From positions 14,286,159 through 14,350,158 of the forward strand of contig JACSVZ010000008.1 of assembly GCA_014706295.1 (NCBI GenBank): a DNA stretch of 64,000 bases, given 5' to 3'. Below are positions 38,939 through 50,640 of this stretch, piece after piece. The notes beneath the pieces were generated by a model. The model worked only from the letters and a program-made list of their open reading frames with translations. It was not told the origin of the DNA and searched no databases. The stretch comes from Lycocorax pyrrhopterus obiensis (Eukaryota; Chordata; Aves; Passeriformes; Paradisaeidae). Position 1 is the first letter of the stretch, and each line of letters opens with the position of its first letter. The translations under genes and the position numbers were made by a program.

Positions 38939-41900
38939 CTGAGAAGTGGAAGCAACAAGGAAACATTTCATGAGTAGATTTAGTAGTTTGCCTTCCAGAT
39001 TCTGTCTCATTGATAAAATGATAACATGCAATACAATGAATTGTCATTACAGCTTTAAACTACCTAAGTTTTACAGCTATTAAGTCTACCACGCAATCTC
39101 ATTTTCCTATTGATACCATAAACTAAGTATTTATTACATCTATAGTCTTAATGTAGTTTTTGTCTCCTTCCAGGTAAAAATACTTCGATTAAATATACCA
39201 CATTTCTTCTATTTCACTGTTAATACTTTGATCTAATGTTACTTTGTTACTTTTACCATTCTGATATGCTCCAGAAGAAATTTGTTTGAAGGATCAGAAG
39301 CCATCCAAAAGATCTTCCAGTTTGGCCCTCCATATACAACAAAGAAAGATTGTTTTCTAAATTTTGGTGCAGAAACACCTAAGCAGTGTACGGTCAATCC
39401 ATTTTCCTAACCATTCCCTGAGAAGATTATTATTCCCAATAACATGCCAGGGACAGAGCAAGAGGGCTGCCCATGACCTGAAAAACTAAGCCTGCAGCTT
39501 CTTTTCAGACAGTCATGGAAGTCTTAAGGATTTCTGGCTTCACCACCCATGATCAGATCACACTTCTCATTATCCCTCAAGTACATGTAAATGTCTTTTC
39601 TCTTTTTCATATCAGCCCATCAAACCACCTTTAGCAAACATAGGAAGAATTAGTGGTAGCACAAAAACCAATCTACTCAGATTCTATTTGTTTTTAGTCA
39701 GGATGAAGTGAGTGCTAATATTTCCAGAAAAACACAAAAAGTAAAGCAGCTAAACTTTTTCTATAATTTCTGTTATACTGTTTTAGAAGTCATCGGTTTG
39801 ATTTCTTCAAAGAAACCTCCACAAAGCTTTTCAAAACTATTTTCACTAATTCTATGCATCTATATTGGCTCATCCTTTCAGTGTTCAAAATACCGACATT
39901 TCAGATTTTGTGCTGCAGAAATCTTAGTTTCCCTTAATGGCCAAACTTGCTAGTTAAGTACCATGCTAGACCACTATCTATACAATACTGTTACTATCCA
40001 CATGCTTAATTATAAAGTCACTTTCAATACCATATCCCACTAGTCTAAAATATGTTAGATGAAAAATATGCAAAAAAAGTCCATCAAACTTTGTTTTGAT
40101 AGTATTTCACCTTCTGTTAAAACAGAAGCTCCTCTGCAGAACAGACTGACAGTATGTACTTCTGCAAGTCATCCTGATCTCCTACGCTCTGAAAACGATT
40201 GCATCTGATAATACTATATGGCATCCCATTTAATTCATTTTGTTCAATAACTTCAACAGATAAAGCTGACAACAGTGAAATAATTTTTATGAGCAGAAAA
40301 CAGGTAGCTTGAAGCTTAGTTCAACAACTTCTTCCCCTTGTTAAATCAGACCTGCTCTTGCAATATATTCCACTGCCAGACATACACACAACTTGAGCAA
40401 ATATAAGAACAAAGGGGAAAGGAACTGTTTTGGATAGTTGGCATCCTAATGGTTTGGATATAACAGAAAGTGCTTTGCAGAATTTATTAAATTAAACGTC
40501 GGGGTTTTCCCCCAGTTTACATCCAAGATAATTACAATGCATTTTACAACATATACAAAGGTATGCATAAAAATTGTTTCATTCTTCACTGAATGGTAGA
40601 TTTCTTTAAATTAGTGCTTGCAAGCCCTTTGAAAAACATCACATTAACAGCTTAATAATACTTTGGATTAAGCATTTGGTTCAGTGTAACACATTGAAAC
40701 AGAAATGACTAAAATATGATGCCTATTAACACTAGGAGGGCAAGACTGCCTTGAGTGACTACAAACATAGCAAGAGCACAGAATCTCACTTGGCTTTTCA
40801 CCCAGGGTGGAGCAGCTGAGAACGAGTGGGGGACTCTGGCCTGTTACACACTGCTTCAAAAACTTACCTGGCCATAAAAGCACAAACCACAAGAACAGAA
40901 CTTGAAGAAAAAGGTGCATACAAATGTGGTTTAGAGCACACAGGAGGCAAAATACACAAAATGTTGCAAAGCTTCAGCCTTTGAACTGTTATAATATGCA
41001 AATATATTTACACAACTGGTACAAACAGGCTGTTCACAGGCATATTTGCAGATGACATATTGTCATCATGACCTTTAAATGCTGAGGCCTTGAAAAGGCA
41101 TTTTACATCCACGGAGTCCGCTTCAGCACACTCACAGTACAACAGCATTCTTCAGTTTAAAACTATTATATTTATTTTTCCAGGAAATATACAAACAGCA
41201 TTCAACTTCATATTTCTACACTCCACAGACATGAATTTGTTTCAGATATCAAATAACTCTACAGTAAGAACAGAAACTGCCAGCAATGCAATACATGATA
41301 AGCCTTTTTGAAAAAGTTTTCCAGAGTTATTTCCCCAGTCTTCTGCTCTTTAGTCTTTGAACAACACTGATATAAAACAAGACTTCAGTAGACAGAAGAC
41401 TATTTCTTCATTTTCATTGTTTCAGTTCAAAATCATCTACTCAGGAAACAATAAAATGTACATAATTCAGTATTCTTCCTTTTGCTTCCATCTCAAATAC
41501 CCTCAAAATGAGTATGAGCTTCCACATACACACCCAGAGACGTCACCACTGAGAGATGAGAGCAAGCTTACTTTTCCCAAGACTCCACCTGTTTGGCCGC
41601 AAGGCACATCAATAACAGAAGATTTCTTAGATTTTTCTGTATCAGTCACAGACCATCACACAGGATTAAAAACTGGATGTAGAGGTTTCCATGGCTCAGT
41701 TCTCCAAATCAAATACAGTACAGGTTGGACACAGTTAGTCATTAATGGTGTCCTATTCAATACCCCACCAAAATGTTCAGTTTCTCACAAAGGCCAGCAT
41801 CAGATAGGCTATGGAGGCCTGAGATATTCTTGCAGACTCTTCAACACACTGTATGCAATTCAGGAAAAAGATATGTTTTTACAAAATATTTAAGACCTAA

Positions 41901-43179
41901 GGTAACGATCAATAGCAGTTGCACCTCTCTTCTGCTTTAGTTTCAGAGGATATTACCATTTAGTCTCTGTGATCATTTTACAATGATACTGTAATCTTAA
42001 TAACCCATAGAGTAACATCTTTATTAAGGAATGTCACCAAAAAGGTCATGTATGAACTCTCAATACTGCATATTCCCTCCTATTGAAGGAAATTATATCT
42101 GCAGAATATTTCCAGTCAGCTGAGCATTACATTTCACTCTATGCTGTCAGAAGATTGTTTGGTGGGTACACAGCCAAACTAAAGGGCTCAAGGCATGCTC
42201 AAGGGAAGAAGGCAGCGTGACCCTCAGTGCCACAGTGCACCACAGAGACCACGGGAACTGTTTCCTGCAGCAGCTGCAAAATTAGCCAATTGCCTTCATA
42301 TCACACACACATTTACATGAATTCTACACAGAAACAGCAACCAGATTAAAGAAGCAATTAGATGGGCAGCATCCTGGTTTAATGGCAAACCATTTTCAAA
42401 AATAAGACACGCTTCCTTCTCTTTGGAGGGAAAAAAAAATTCTAACTTTAGCCACAAGTTCATCACTAATGTCATGAACTTTTAGCCAGGATTTTTTTCA
42501 GTAGCCATACAAGGCGCTGGGTAAAGGCCAGCAGGATGTGTTATATTTCCCAACTTCTCTCTAACCAAAACGAAACGTACATCGTGTTTTACTTCGAGGA
42601 GGAACAACACCTAGCAGATTTCAGTCCTTCTCCGCGGCCTCCCCCAGCCCGACAGAGCAAGCGCGGTTCCGTGCCGGAGCCCATCCCGCTGGGAGCGCGC
42701 TGCGGCGGGGCCGCGCTGCCGCCAGGGCACAGCCTCGGGGCCGCGCCTGCGGCACGTGAGCGGCACACGGCAGCGGCGGAGCGCAGCGCAGCCCTGCCCC
42801 GGCACCGGCGCTCCGTTATCCGCCAGCACCGGGAGCGCACCCCCAGGCCGCGGGACTCTGGGCACACCCCCAGGGCGCTGGCGGGGACGGCTCCTCAGCC
42901 CTTTCCCTTCGGCGGCCTCGCCACAGCGCGGCGGCGACAGAGGCGATACCTGCGCGGCGTCCCGCGGCGCGGTGCGGCTGGAAACTAAACCCGGCCCCCT
43001 GCGCGCCCGCCGCCCCCACCGAGCGGGAGCGGCACCGGCAGAGCGGCGGGAGCCGGCGCGGAGTCGAGGCAGCCGCTCCCAGCGCCGGGGGCGGGGACGC
43101 GCCGGCCGGGGCGAGCTGCCCGCCGCAGGTGGGGCCGCCGCCGGCCGGCCGGCCGGCCTTGCGGGACGCCGACACGTAC
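38939..43179 (-). other. LRMDA: LRMDA intron 1
   Basis: This 4,241-bp intron has GTACGT at its 5' end and a pyrimidine-rich stretch ending CTTCTCAG at its 3' end. Its first 550 bp is CpG island and the rest is AT-rich. It holds one unusually good internal donor (40867) with a possible 33-nt in-frame cassette exon. It also holds a 178-codon open stretch on the opposite strand (41357-41893), which I do not believe is a gene. A 7-bp-arm inverted repeat, GATGACA-TAT-TGTCATC, sits at 41051-41067. I see no interspersed repeats. Confidence 0.78.
40868..40900 (-). other. Candidate 33-nt in-frame cassette exon in LRMDA intron 1
   Basis: On the minus strand a near-consensus donor GCCAG|GTAAGTTTTT (intron from 40867) follows 33 nt that are preceded by CACCTTTTTCTTCAAG (AG at 40902-40901). 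The 33 nt are a whole number of codons in the phase between exons 1 and 2 (phase 0 to phase 0). They would insert FCSCGLCFYGQ without a stop. A splice-quality donor in an intron is not rare by chance, so this is only a candidate. It could equally be an unused pseudo-exon. Confidence 0.2.
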
Positions 43180-43470
43180 CTGAGCTCCGCTCACCACGAC
43201 CCCTGCCATGCTGCGGGGCGGCCGCGCCGGAGGTTCCGCGGGCTCGGGGCCGGGCCGGGCTGCTGCCTGGCAGAGTCAGCTGACGCGGGCGGAAGCGCGG
43301 CCGGGCCGGGGGCGGCGGCAGCGCGGAGCTCCCGCCGCCTCCTGCGGCCGGGCCGAGGGCGCAGCCACGGCCCCGGGTGGCACCGAGCGCCCAGCGCGGG
43401 GCGCAGGCTGGCGAGAGCGTGAGGCTGGCGTGGCCCGAGCTGTGCGTGTCCAGGGCACGGTCATCCCTGT
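42620..43470 (-). promoter_or_regulatory. LRMDA: CpG-island promoter of LRMDA
   Basis: Base composition switches abruptly from AT-rich to very GC-rich with dense CpG between about 42620 and 43470. The island covers coding exon 1, its donor and the first 550 bp of intron 1. There is no clear TATA box, so dispersed CpG-type initiation is expected. Visible elements are a perfect 10-bp palindrome GTCAGCTGAC at 43275-43284 (an E-box of the CAGCTG class, 66 bp upstream of the ATG), a CACGTG E-box at 42753-42758 in intron 1, several GGGCGG/CCGCCC-type GC boxes, and a GGCC-repeat palindrome at 43141-43158. CACGTG-class boxes are bound by bHLH-ZIP factors such as MITF and USF. That would suit a pigment-cell gene but is only inference here. 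Confidence 0.82.
43180..43209 (-). CDS. LRMDA: LRMDA coding exon 1 (N-terminal 10 codons)
   Basis: This is the first coding exon of a leucine-rich-repeat protein that I identify as LRMDA (C10orf11), a melanocyte-differentiation protein whose loss causes oculocutaneous albinism type 7 in people. Read on the minus strand, the ATG at 43209-43207 opens a ten-codon stretch, MAGVVVSGAQ, which ends in CAG followed by the donor GTACGT at 43179-43174. The exon ends in phase 0, and exon 2 begins in phase 0 with GTG (Val), so the spliced frame continues as ...SGAQ-VSYISQ. The exon lies inside a CpG island, as expected for a first exon. The N-terminus of this family is poorly conserved, so the exact start rests on the donor, the frame and the island rather than on homology. 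The 5' UTR probably extends up to about 100 bp further right. Confidence 0.72.
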
Positions 43471-43548
43471 CTGGCGGCTGCTCCAGGCCCCGCTGCGACA
43501 TCCTACCTGGAACGCGAGTCCAGAGCAGCACACAGCGACTGCCGCGCC

Positions 43549-43990
43549 TCACAGAATGAGTTAGGTCGGAAAAGACCTCTTAGACCATCCAGTCCAACCT
43601 AGGACTGAACACCACCACACCGACTAGACCATGGCATGAAGTGCCACGTTCAGTGTTTCCTTTACACCTCTCGGGACGGTGACTCCACCACCTCCCTGGG
43701 CAGCCCATTGCTATGTTTAATCCCTTTCCATGCAGAAATTACTCCTAATGTCCAATCCTAAATCTCCCCTGGCCCAGCTTGAGGCTACATCCTGTCGCTA
43801 GCTGCCTTAGAGAAAAGACCAACCTCCACCTTTCCAAACCGTCCTTTAAGCTGCGCTCACCCTTATTACTCCAAGCCTTCTCTTCCCCGGGCTAAACAAT
43901 CCCAGCTCTCTCAGCTGCTCCTGATAAGACTTGTGCTCCAGACCCTTCCCCAGCTTCTCTGCCCTTCCCAGCACCGGGCCAGCACCACGT
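43549..43990 (-). mobile_element. CR1-type LINE fragment next to the LRMDA promoter
   Basis: Starting at CACAGAATGAGTTAGGTCGG and continuing AAAAGACCTCTTAGACCATC then CAGTCCAACCT, the plus strand is the reverse complement of a CR1 3' end. Further matches run through CCACCTCCCTGGGCAGCCCA, GCTAAACAATCCCAGCTCTC and CTTCTCTGCCCTTCCCAGCA. The element lies on the minus strand, in the same orientation as LRMDA. Its 3' end is about 80 bp outside the CpG island, so it sits directly upstream of the promoter. It contains a CACGTG at 43986-43991. There is no intact open frame. Confidence 0.92.
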
Positions 43991-44351
43991 GCTGGGCTGT
44001 AACCGTGGTGGAACAGGCCATGGGAAGAAGGGATGGAAATAGCCAACCTGTGACACTGACTGATTTCATTTCCCATAAGAAGCTAGATGACTTGGAGCAT
44101 TACCTGGGCTGGCTTTCCCCCTACTAAGCAGCTCATTAATTCGTGGCATAAAGCATAACTTGCCTTTGAAAAGATATATGTCACTGGTAAAGCAACACCT
44201 GCAGAAAAAAAAATGAAAACATACTATCTCCAGGAGAGGTCCACATCCTCATAGCAGTATTTGTTTTGTATTTAGAACATAGGGTAATTTGTGTGGAAAC
44301 CAAAAATACCTTTGGAATTATCAGAAAAGCCTGTCAAACTAGTCTTTCAAG

Positions 44352-44401
44352 ATTCACAAGAATTTATTAATTAAAAATTCACAAAAATTTATTAATTAAA
44401 A
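44352..44401 (+). repeat. 25-bp tandem duplication
   Basis: Two adjacent copies of a 25-bp unit (ATTCACAARAATTTATTAAT followed by TAAAA) differ at one base (G/A). Each contains ATTAATTAAA. Confidence 0.93.
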
Positions 44402-47400
44402 TAATGGCATGATATTTGGCTATCACTGTTTAGGCAAACTAGAGGAGCTGCAGGTTTTCTGTAAGAATTTTATATGAGACTTTTAAAGGTTTCCCAAGTT
44501 TGGATCCTAAATCCTATTAGTCATCTACCTACCTCTTCAGCTGCCTAAGCACCTTTAAAAATCTGGCTCATTTTTCCCCTTTATTGCTAATATAGCATAC
44601 CTCATTCTTGCTGAAAGCGGAGGCACATGCTGTGAGGGGAAATAAGTTTCAGAAGGATATGTATTCCTCACTGCAAACCACTTTCTGGAGTTTATTCAGC
44701 AACACAGCAGAAACCAATACTGTACTTGCTGCTCTGCCTCAGTATCAACAGAATAAATTCTTGGTACAGCTGTGGCACGACACCTTCTCTGCAGCCATCC
44801 CTCCTTCTTCGCTGACTGCTGGACAGGAAACACAGAGCAAATAGCTGAGGAAAAAAACTTTTTTCCTCCCTGTTGTTTGTATTGTGTTAGAAATGTCAGT
44901 GGGTCAGCATGCATAAAAATCAAAATACAGCCAATGAATAAATCACTCCAGTGCTCTGCATGATCTAATTTTCCTTGTAAGACAGAAGAATCAAACCCTT
45001 CAGCCACAGCAAATAAGCTGATCCTACACTGATGAATGAAAGTTCTGTTTCTCTAAGTAAGAGTTTTCCATCCAGGCATACTTGCTGGTTCAGGTCATCA
45101 TTCAGCATGCTTCAAACAATCAGGGCCTTTATTTATCTATTAGATTATATAGTAAATAACATATGCCAAGAAAAACAAGTACTATGTGAACTGTAAATTT
45201 AAACAAAGCAAAACATTCTTCTCTTTCTGTATCTACTTTTTATCTCTCTTTTAGCTACAAGCATGTGGCTCCCACCAGAATGAACACATACAGCTCAAGG
45301 CTCAAGTGGCCCACTGCTACAGTTAGCTATATTTGTCTTAATGGAGTAAATTCAGTTCAATACTGCACTCATGTAAAATTGGAATAACTATATTGAAAAC
45401 AATTTAGCACATCATTATCTACATTATTAGGATTAATTGTAGTAGAGTGTTAGCTGTCACTTTAGAGATATTTACGAAGAAAAAAAATCCCTACCTGTAT
45501 AGTTTACAAAATAGCCCACACAAATAATAGCAAATTTGGGGTTTTTTTCCAGCTTCTTATATTGCCTGTTGCATTAACCTGCCATTGATCCTAGGCAAGA
45601 CCTTGTCAAGAGGGAAAAGTTGCAGGTGCAGCTCCCTAAACCAGGTGACTTCAATTGATTTTATCATCTCTTCAATCAGTGAGCTGAATTTTCTAAATTA
45701 CAAAAACAACTTAAGGAGGTGGCAAACTTTTAAGTGCATCAGGCTTACAGTCATTCTTTTGAAACAAGTTCAACGTTTTCTTGTACGTTTTCTTGTACAC
45801 ATGGCCTAGATTGTTATCTGCTATGGATAAATAATAGATCCCAGTCCCGTGCTGTGTAACAAAAAGGGAGTGCTACCGACCGCAGTGACAAAATGGGACT
45901 ATTATACTGTAGAGGAAGGGAAAAACAAAACTCCCTGGAACAGAGGAAAGGAGAAGAGAGATGAGTGTCTTATTGTGATGCTTCCCTAGACTTTGAAAAC
46001 TTACATCTCAACAATCTTAATTCTGCTGCCAGTTTCCTATGGGATGATTGGTGAACTTCTCAAACTTTGTATTTTTAGATTCTGCTTTATTCCCTAATTT
46101 CTTAAGTACCCATCACTTGCACATAATTTGCAAAAGCAGTGAAAACTCACAGCTGTCTGCCACTGAAGGACTATTTTGTAACATCTAATCTGAAATTGTA
46201 AGGAAGTTATAACATAGTCTCAGATTTCAGGCTTATGAGTCAATGTGCTCATTAGTTTGTGCCCCATGTTGTTATGAAGCTAAAAAACCCTCACAGTGCT
46301 ATGTAAATACTGGAGGGCTTCTCCAGCTTTTGAGCCTGCTGATCATCAGTGTCACTTTATAGCACAGATTCGAGATGAACATGAGGCAGCCTCTAGGTTT
46401 AGGCTGTTTTTCACCTTACCATATGTATTTGTACTTCTGATCATCCCAAAACATTACCTTCTTGAGTCCTGGCCCCACGCAACCTGCATCATCTGAAGAT
46501 TTTATTTAGCTTTGATAGAGCTGCCTAAATGAGTAAAGCTTCAAAGGACTAAGTTTGTACTTATAGAATATATTTTTCAGTGGTTCCTCAGAAGCTGAAA
46601 GTTTTGTGAGGATTCTTTGTACAGGTTAAAATAGTTTACATGACAGTTTGCCATAGCTGACCTTTGAAATGTCTTTTTTACAGTGTATTTATATGAAAAC
46701 GTATAAAAATCACTTGTTTATTTAAATAGTCAGTTTCACTGCAGTTAGACGGAGAAGGTGGCACTTCTGTATGGGCCATTCAATATGATTTCCTAAGATT
46801 TTTAAGAGTATTGCCAAAACTGCTTGATATGCGAATTACATACAGACAAAACCAAAATGGACTTTAAAAAAAATGGGGTTTTTGAATTACACTAATATGC
46901 TCAGTACATCTTTGATACATATACATACATATATATGCTGACCCATTCTTTGAATAAAGAGCATTATACGTTCAAAATAATATCTGGAAACCAGCTCCAA
47001 ACAACTGGGAAGCAATGTGTTGGAACCCTGGTAGGTACCCATCAAATTTGCCACTTATAAATAAGTTCTTTATGTCATTTTAGGAGTCAGTTGCTTAAAA
47101 TGTGTACCCAGTTACAATTAGGAAATCTCATTGACCAAGCTATTATAATAATTAGCTAATACAAACCAGTAAATATGGCATAGCACCAAGCACCAAATGA
47201 ATTATGTCATTTCATATAAGGCCTTTGTATACAAGCGTTTCCCTATCTTAAATGAACACTGAACATTTATAAGAGGAAATAACAGCAATCCTGACTGTTT
47301 CATTAACTGAAAGTTATAAAAATATTTGAGTTAATGAAAATGGTCTGTTTTCCAGCTTGCAGCACACTATGCCCCCATGTACACAAATACAATTATTCTA

Positions 47401-50400
47401 TATTTCAGAGTAAGTCAAATAAACTACTGTCTACTTTTAAAAAAACCCCACATATATATAACTTCTCCTGACAAAATAGTGTGTTTGAACAAACTGAGTT
47501 TTCTGAAGCAAATGATTTGAGACAAAAAAATGTTAGCCAAGTAACAGGGTTCTTCCAACCTGACCTTCAGAAAATTTGGCTCACAGTTTACCCATAAAAC
47601 TCATTTTCTTCATGCTAACAATGAAAATATTGTCTCAAAATATTTGTTAACAAGTATCCACAGCAATATGATGTAAATACAAACTGAATCAATTTAGCTG
47701 AATAAGATTGACTGTAGTACAGATATTTTTCTCTGTATTACCAGAGGAACATTTTATTCATATGTAGCTTCCCTTACACCTGTTTTTAATCACAAACAGT
47801 TAAATAGGGTGTTTAATGTCCAAACTAATAACTTCAGATGTCTCCCAGGAAACAGCATCACTAGCACTCCCTGCTGTGAAACATGCAAGAAAAAAACCAT
47901 GACAGAAAGAAGATAAAATACAACAAAGTACGTAGTTTAGTCCAACAGAAAGAAATACAGTAATGATGATGTCATTTGCCATTCCTAAGCTGAACTGCTG
48001 GAAATTAGGTTTCTTCTTTCCTATCTCCAAACTATTTCTCATACTGCCACTTATAAAGATATTTAACAGCCAGTGATAAACAGGTTAAAGGGATCTGAAA
48101 AACAAGTTATGCATATGTATTCAATACACTGGTACACCTTTTCTCGAACAGTATTAGTATGACAATGTGATATAGTGCTATAAAACTTGAAGATAAGAAC
48201 ATCTGAGTGACATTAAAGTGTTGGGGTTTTTTCCAGAAGTGTATGCCCATGCTGGAGTGTTTGAAACTCTGCAGGATAGATTTGTCCAGAAAAGCAGTCA
48301 ATGAAAATTGGTTATCCCATACTACTATAGGCTCATGTAATGACTGTGGGTTTGCTTTGAGTTTCCTACTGTTAACTAATAGCCTTGATTTATATCTTCC
48401 ATTCTTGTGGAGACTCACATGAGAAAGATAGGGGGGTTAATATTTTTACATTAATCTAGAGCTTTTGAGTTTCACCCTTTCCCGCAACACAAAAGCAGAG
48501 TGTCCAATCTGATATATTTCCTACTTCTTGCGTTTTGGCTCTTTCATTCCTCCAGTGTCCCCCAAAAAAACAGAATTATGTCTAAAACCATCTCTGGGGT
48601 ATATTTGATTATTATTTTCCTATTGTATGGCAGAAGTGTGGTATGAGCACAGTGAGGGTACATGGTCATTGTGATTTAATGCAGCACATAAGCTCACTCA
48701 CTGTTTTATTGCAAAGGCATCCTGAAGTTCAGCGTCTTCTGATGTCTTTGAAAAGCTTCATTTTGTAACGTTGCTAGCATCCTTTTAAGGTAAGTTTATG
48801 TATATACTTCAAAATGCATTATTCTATAAGCTGAGTTTTCAAAAAACAGAACAACATAAAAGCTTTGACAACAGGGAAAAAAAAACCTTTCATAAAATTT
48901 GTACTCAGTAATCTCATCTCACTTCCAATAAAGTTAATGACAGTTTTGTTGACCATGGTATGACCCAAATACAATTAAAAATCCCTTATGTTACATTATG
49001 TAGCACACTATAGATATTAGGCTAGAAATACGTTTAATAAGTTACATGCTCAACAACTAAGACATCACAATTGTGCAATTTATTTCTTCCTTCTCATAAG
49101 ATATGTTGTGGTACAGTGTTGTTTCTTGGTGGGTTTTGGTGTTTGTTTGGTTGTGTTTTGTAATATACAGAATTCTGTTTCCTTTAGACTATAGATTGGA
49201 CAGAGATAAGTAAATTACCTCAAGCACGTAAAATATCCCTAAGTACCTCAGTGCACTGTATCACCAGAACTTCTAGCATTTGTAATGCACTTATTCTCAC
49301 TCTATGCCAGGAAAATAGAAAAATCCTCTTCTTATTATCCTACAAAAAAAGGGAACTGGGGCACAGAATGGATACTTTATTTGTATAAAAACTTACCTTG
49401 TAGTCATCTAGGGAACTGGAGGTACACCTCCCAAGACCCAGGTCTGATACCCTAACTGTACTCAATACTCTGTCTTGCCTTTGTCTTGTTTGGCGTAGGT
49501 ATTATATAACAAAAATTATTCTTTCCAGTAAAAAGATGGGCAAGAAACATAAATTCTTTATTCCAAGTAGACAATACTTGCAGCAAAAGAGTTATTCCAA
49601 GCTAAAGGGTGATTATGATTCTCTGTTTGTCCCATCTAGGGTATAGCACACAGAAGAAAGATGCTGACATGGGGCATCCACAAGCTTTGTTATTACAAGA
49701 TTAATGCAAGATGTGGACATGTTGCCAAAAGTAAACCTATAGCACAAACCAAAGATGAGAAATTGTATTTTTCAGTCCCTTATAATTCTTGCACTCTAAA
49801 TGTTTGGGGTTCTTTTCATAAAGCCATCAAAAGGATGCAGGGATTTTCCTTCTGCCAAGTTTCAAAGTCCTATTGCTAATCATGGAGGCACAGAATATTT
49901 AATAATAAGATCATAAGATTTTTTTTAATTTGAAAGAATTCAGTAAGCTTGGTATGGAAGCTTTTGCTACCACTTCTCCTGTAATTATATGTTGCACAAA
50001 TACACAGAGATTATTTTTTTCTAAGCCTAAGACGACTGACTCACAACAGATCTGAAGTGCTATACTTCCCTACAATCCATTATGTATAGGTGAATTTCAG
50101 GTTGGCTGGCTGCACAATCGTGGGAAGGTAAATTGCAATACTGAAGCAACTGTACATCTCTGGGCATTGATGCTTGCTCATAAGAATGCAGCAATCAGAA
50201 CTCGGGGGAAAAAAGGGTACTAAAGCTAGGAGAAAGTCTAATTTGAGGCCACACAACATTGTAGTTGTATTCTAAATAACAGATTTGAGGTTCACTGAGG
50301 TATTTTCTTGTTACAGATCTCTGTCACAATGTCTGGGGCAGCAGCTGTCTGTCACACTGTGCTGGTTTCAAAGACAAAACAAAATTATTGCAGGAAGTGC

Positions 50401-50529
50401 TTGAATGCAAAGGTCAAAAACAAAGGAAGTGGGTGCAGAGGCCAGAGCAGCTTTCGTTGAGCTGCTCTCTCTTGTTCAGCTGTTGTGGCAGCTCACTGTA
50501 GAACCAAATTACCAGACTAGCCAGAGGTG

Positions 50530-50640
50530 TTTTGGGTTTTTGAGGGGGGTTTATGGGGTGCCTTTTGGGGGGGGAGTGAGGGGAGGCGGGGGGGAGGATT
50601 TTTGGTTGGTTGGTTGGTTTTTTTTGTTGGGTTTTGTTTA
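50530..50640 (+). repeat. G-tract cluster and GGTT repeat
   Basis: Five runs of four or more G occur on the plus strand at 50544-50549, 50555-50558, 50567-50574, 50580-50583 and 50588-50594. They are separated by 4-8 nt and then followed by TTTTT(GGTT)n and T-rich DNA to about 50640. The pattern satisfies the usual G-quadruplex motif several times over. The surrounding DNA is AT-rich, so this is a local anomaly. Confidence 0.9.

Larger units (their letters stand above)
1..43300 (-). other. LRMDA: LRMDA gene, 5' part (partial transcription unit)
   Basis: The gene enters from its promoter near 43.2-43.3 kb and runs leftwards off the window. It comprises exon 1 (43180-43209), intron 1 (38939-43179, 4,241 bp), exon 2 (38838-38938) and at least 38.8 kb of intron 2. 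In mammals LRMDA spans several hundred kilobases with very long introns, so two exons in 43 kb is normal. I checked the minus strand by eye for the next LRR exon, searching for codons of the LDNN and LNKN type, and found none. The 3' boundary is outside the window unless the candidate alternative last exon near 19.4 kb is used. The right-hand end at about 43300 is an estimate of the transcription start. Confidence 0.8.

Noticed and set aside
42611..43552. 313-codon open frame on the minus strand through the LRMDA CpG island
   Set aside because: GC-rich DNA lacks stop codons. The translation is low-complexity Arg/Ala/Pro/Gly, runs across exon 1 in a different frame and has no domain. The same applies to the other long frames in this island.
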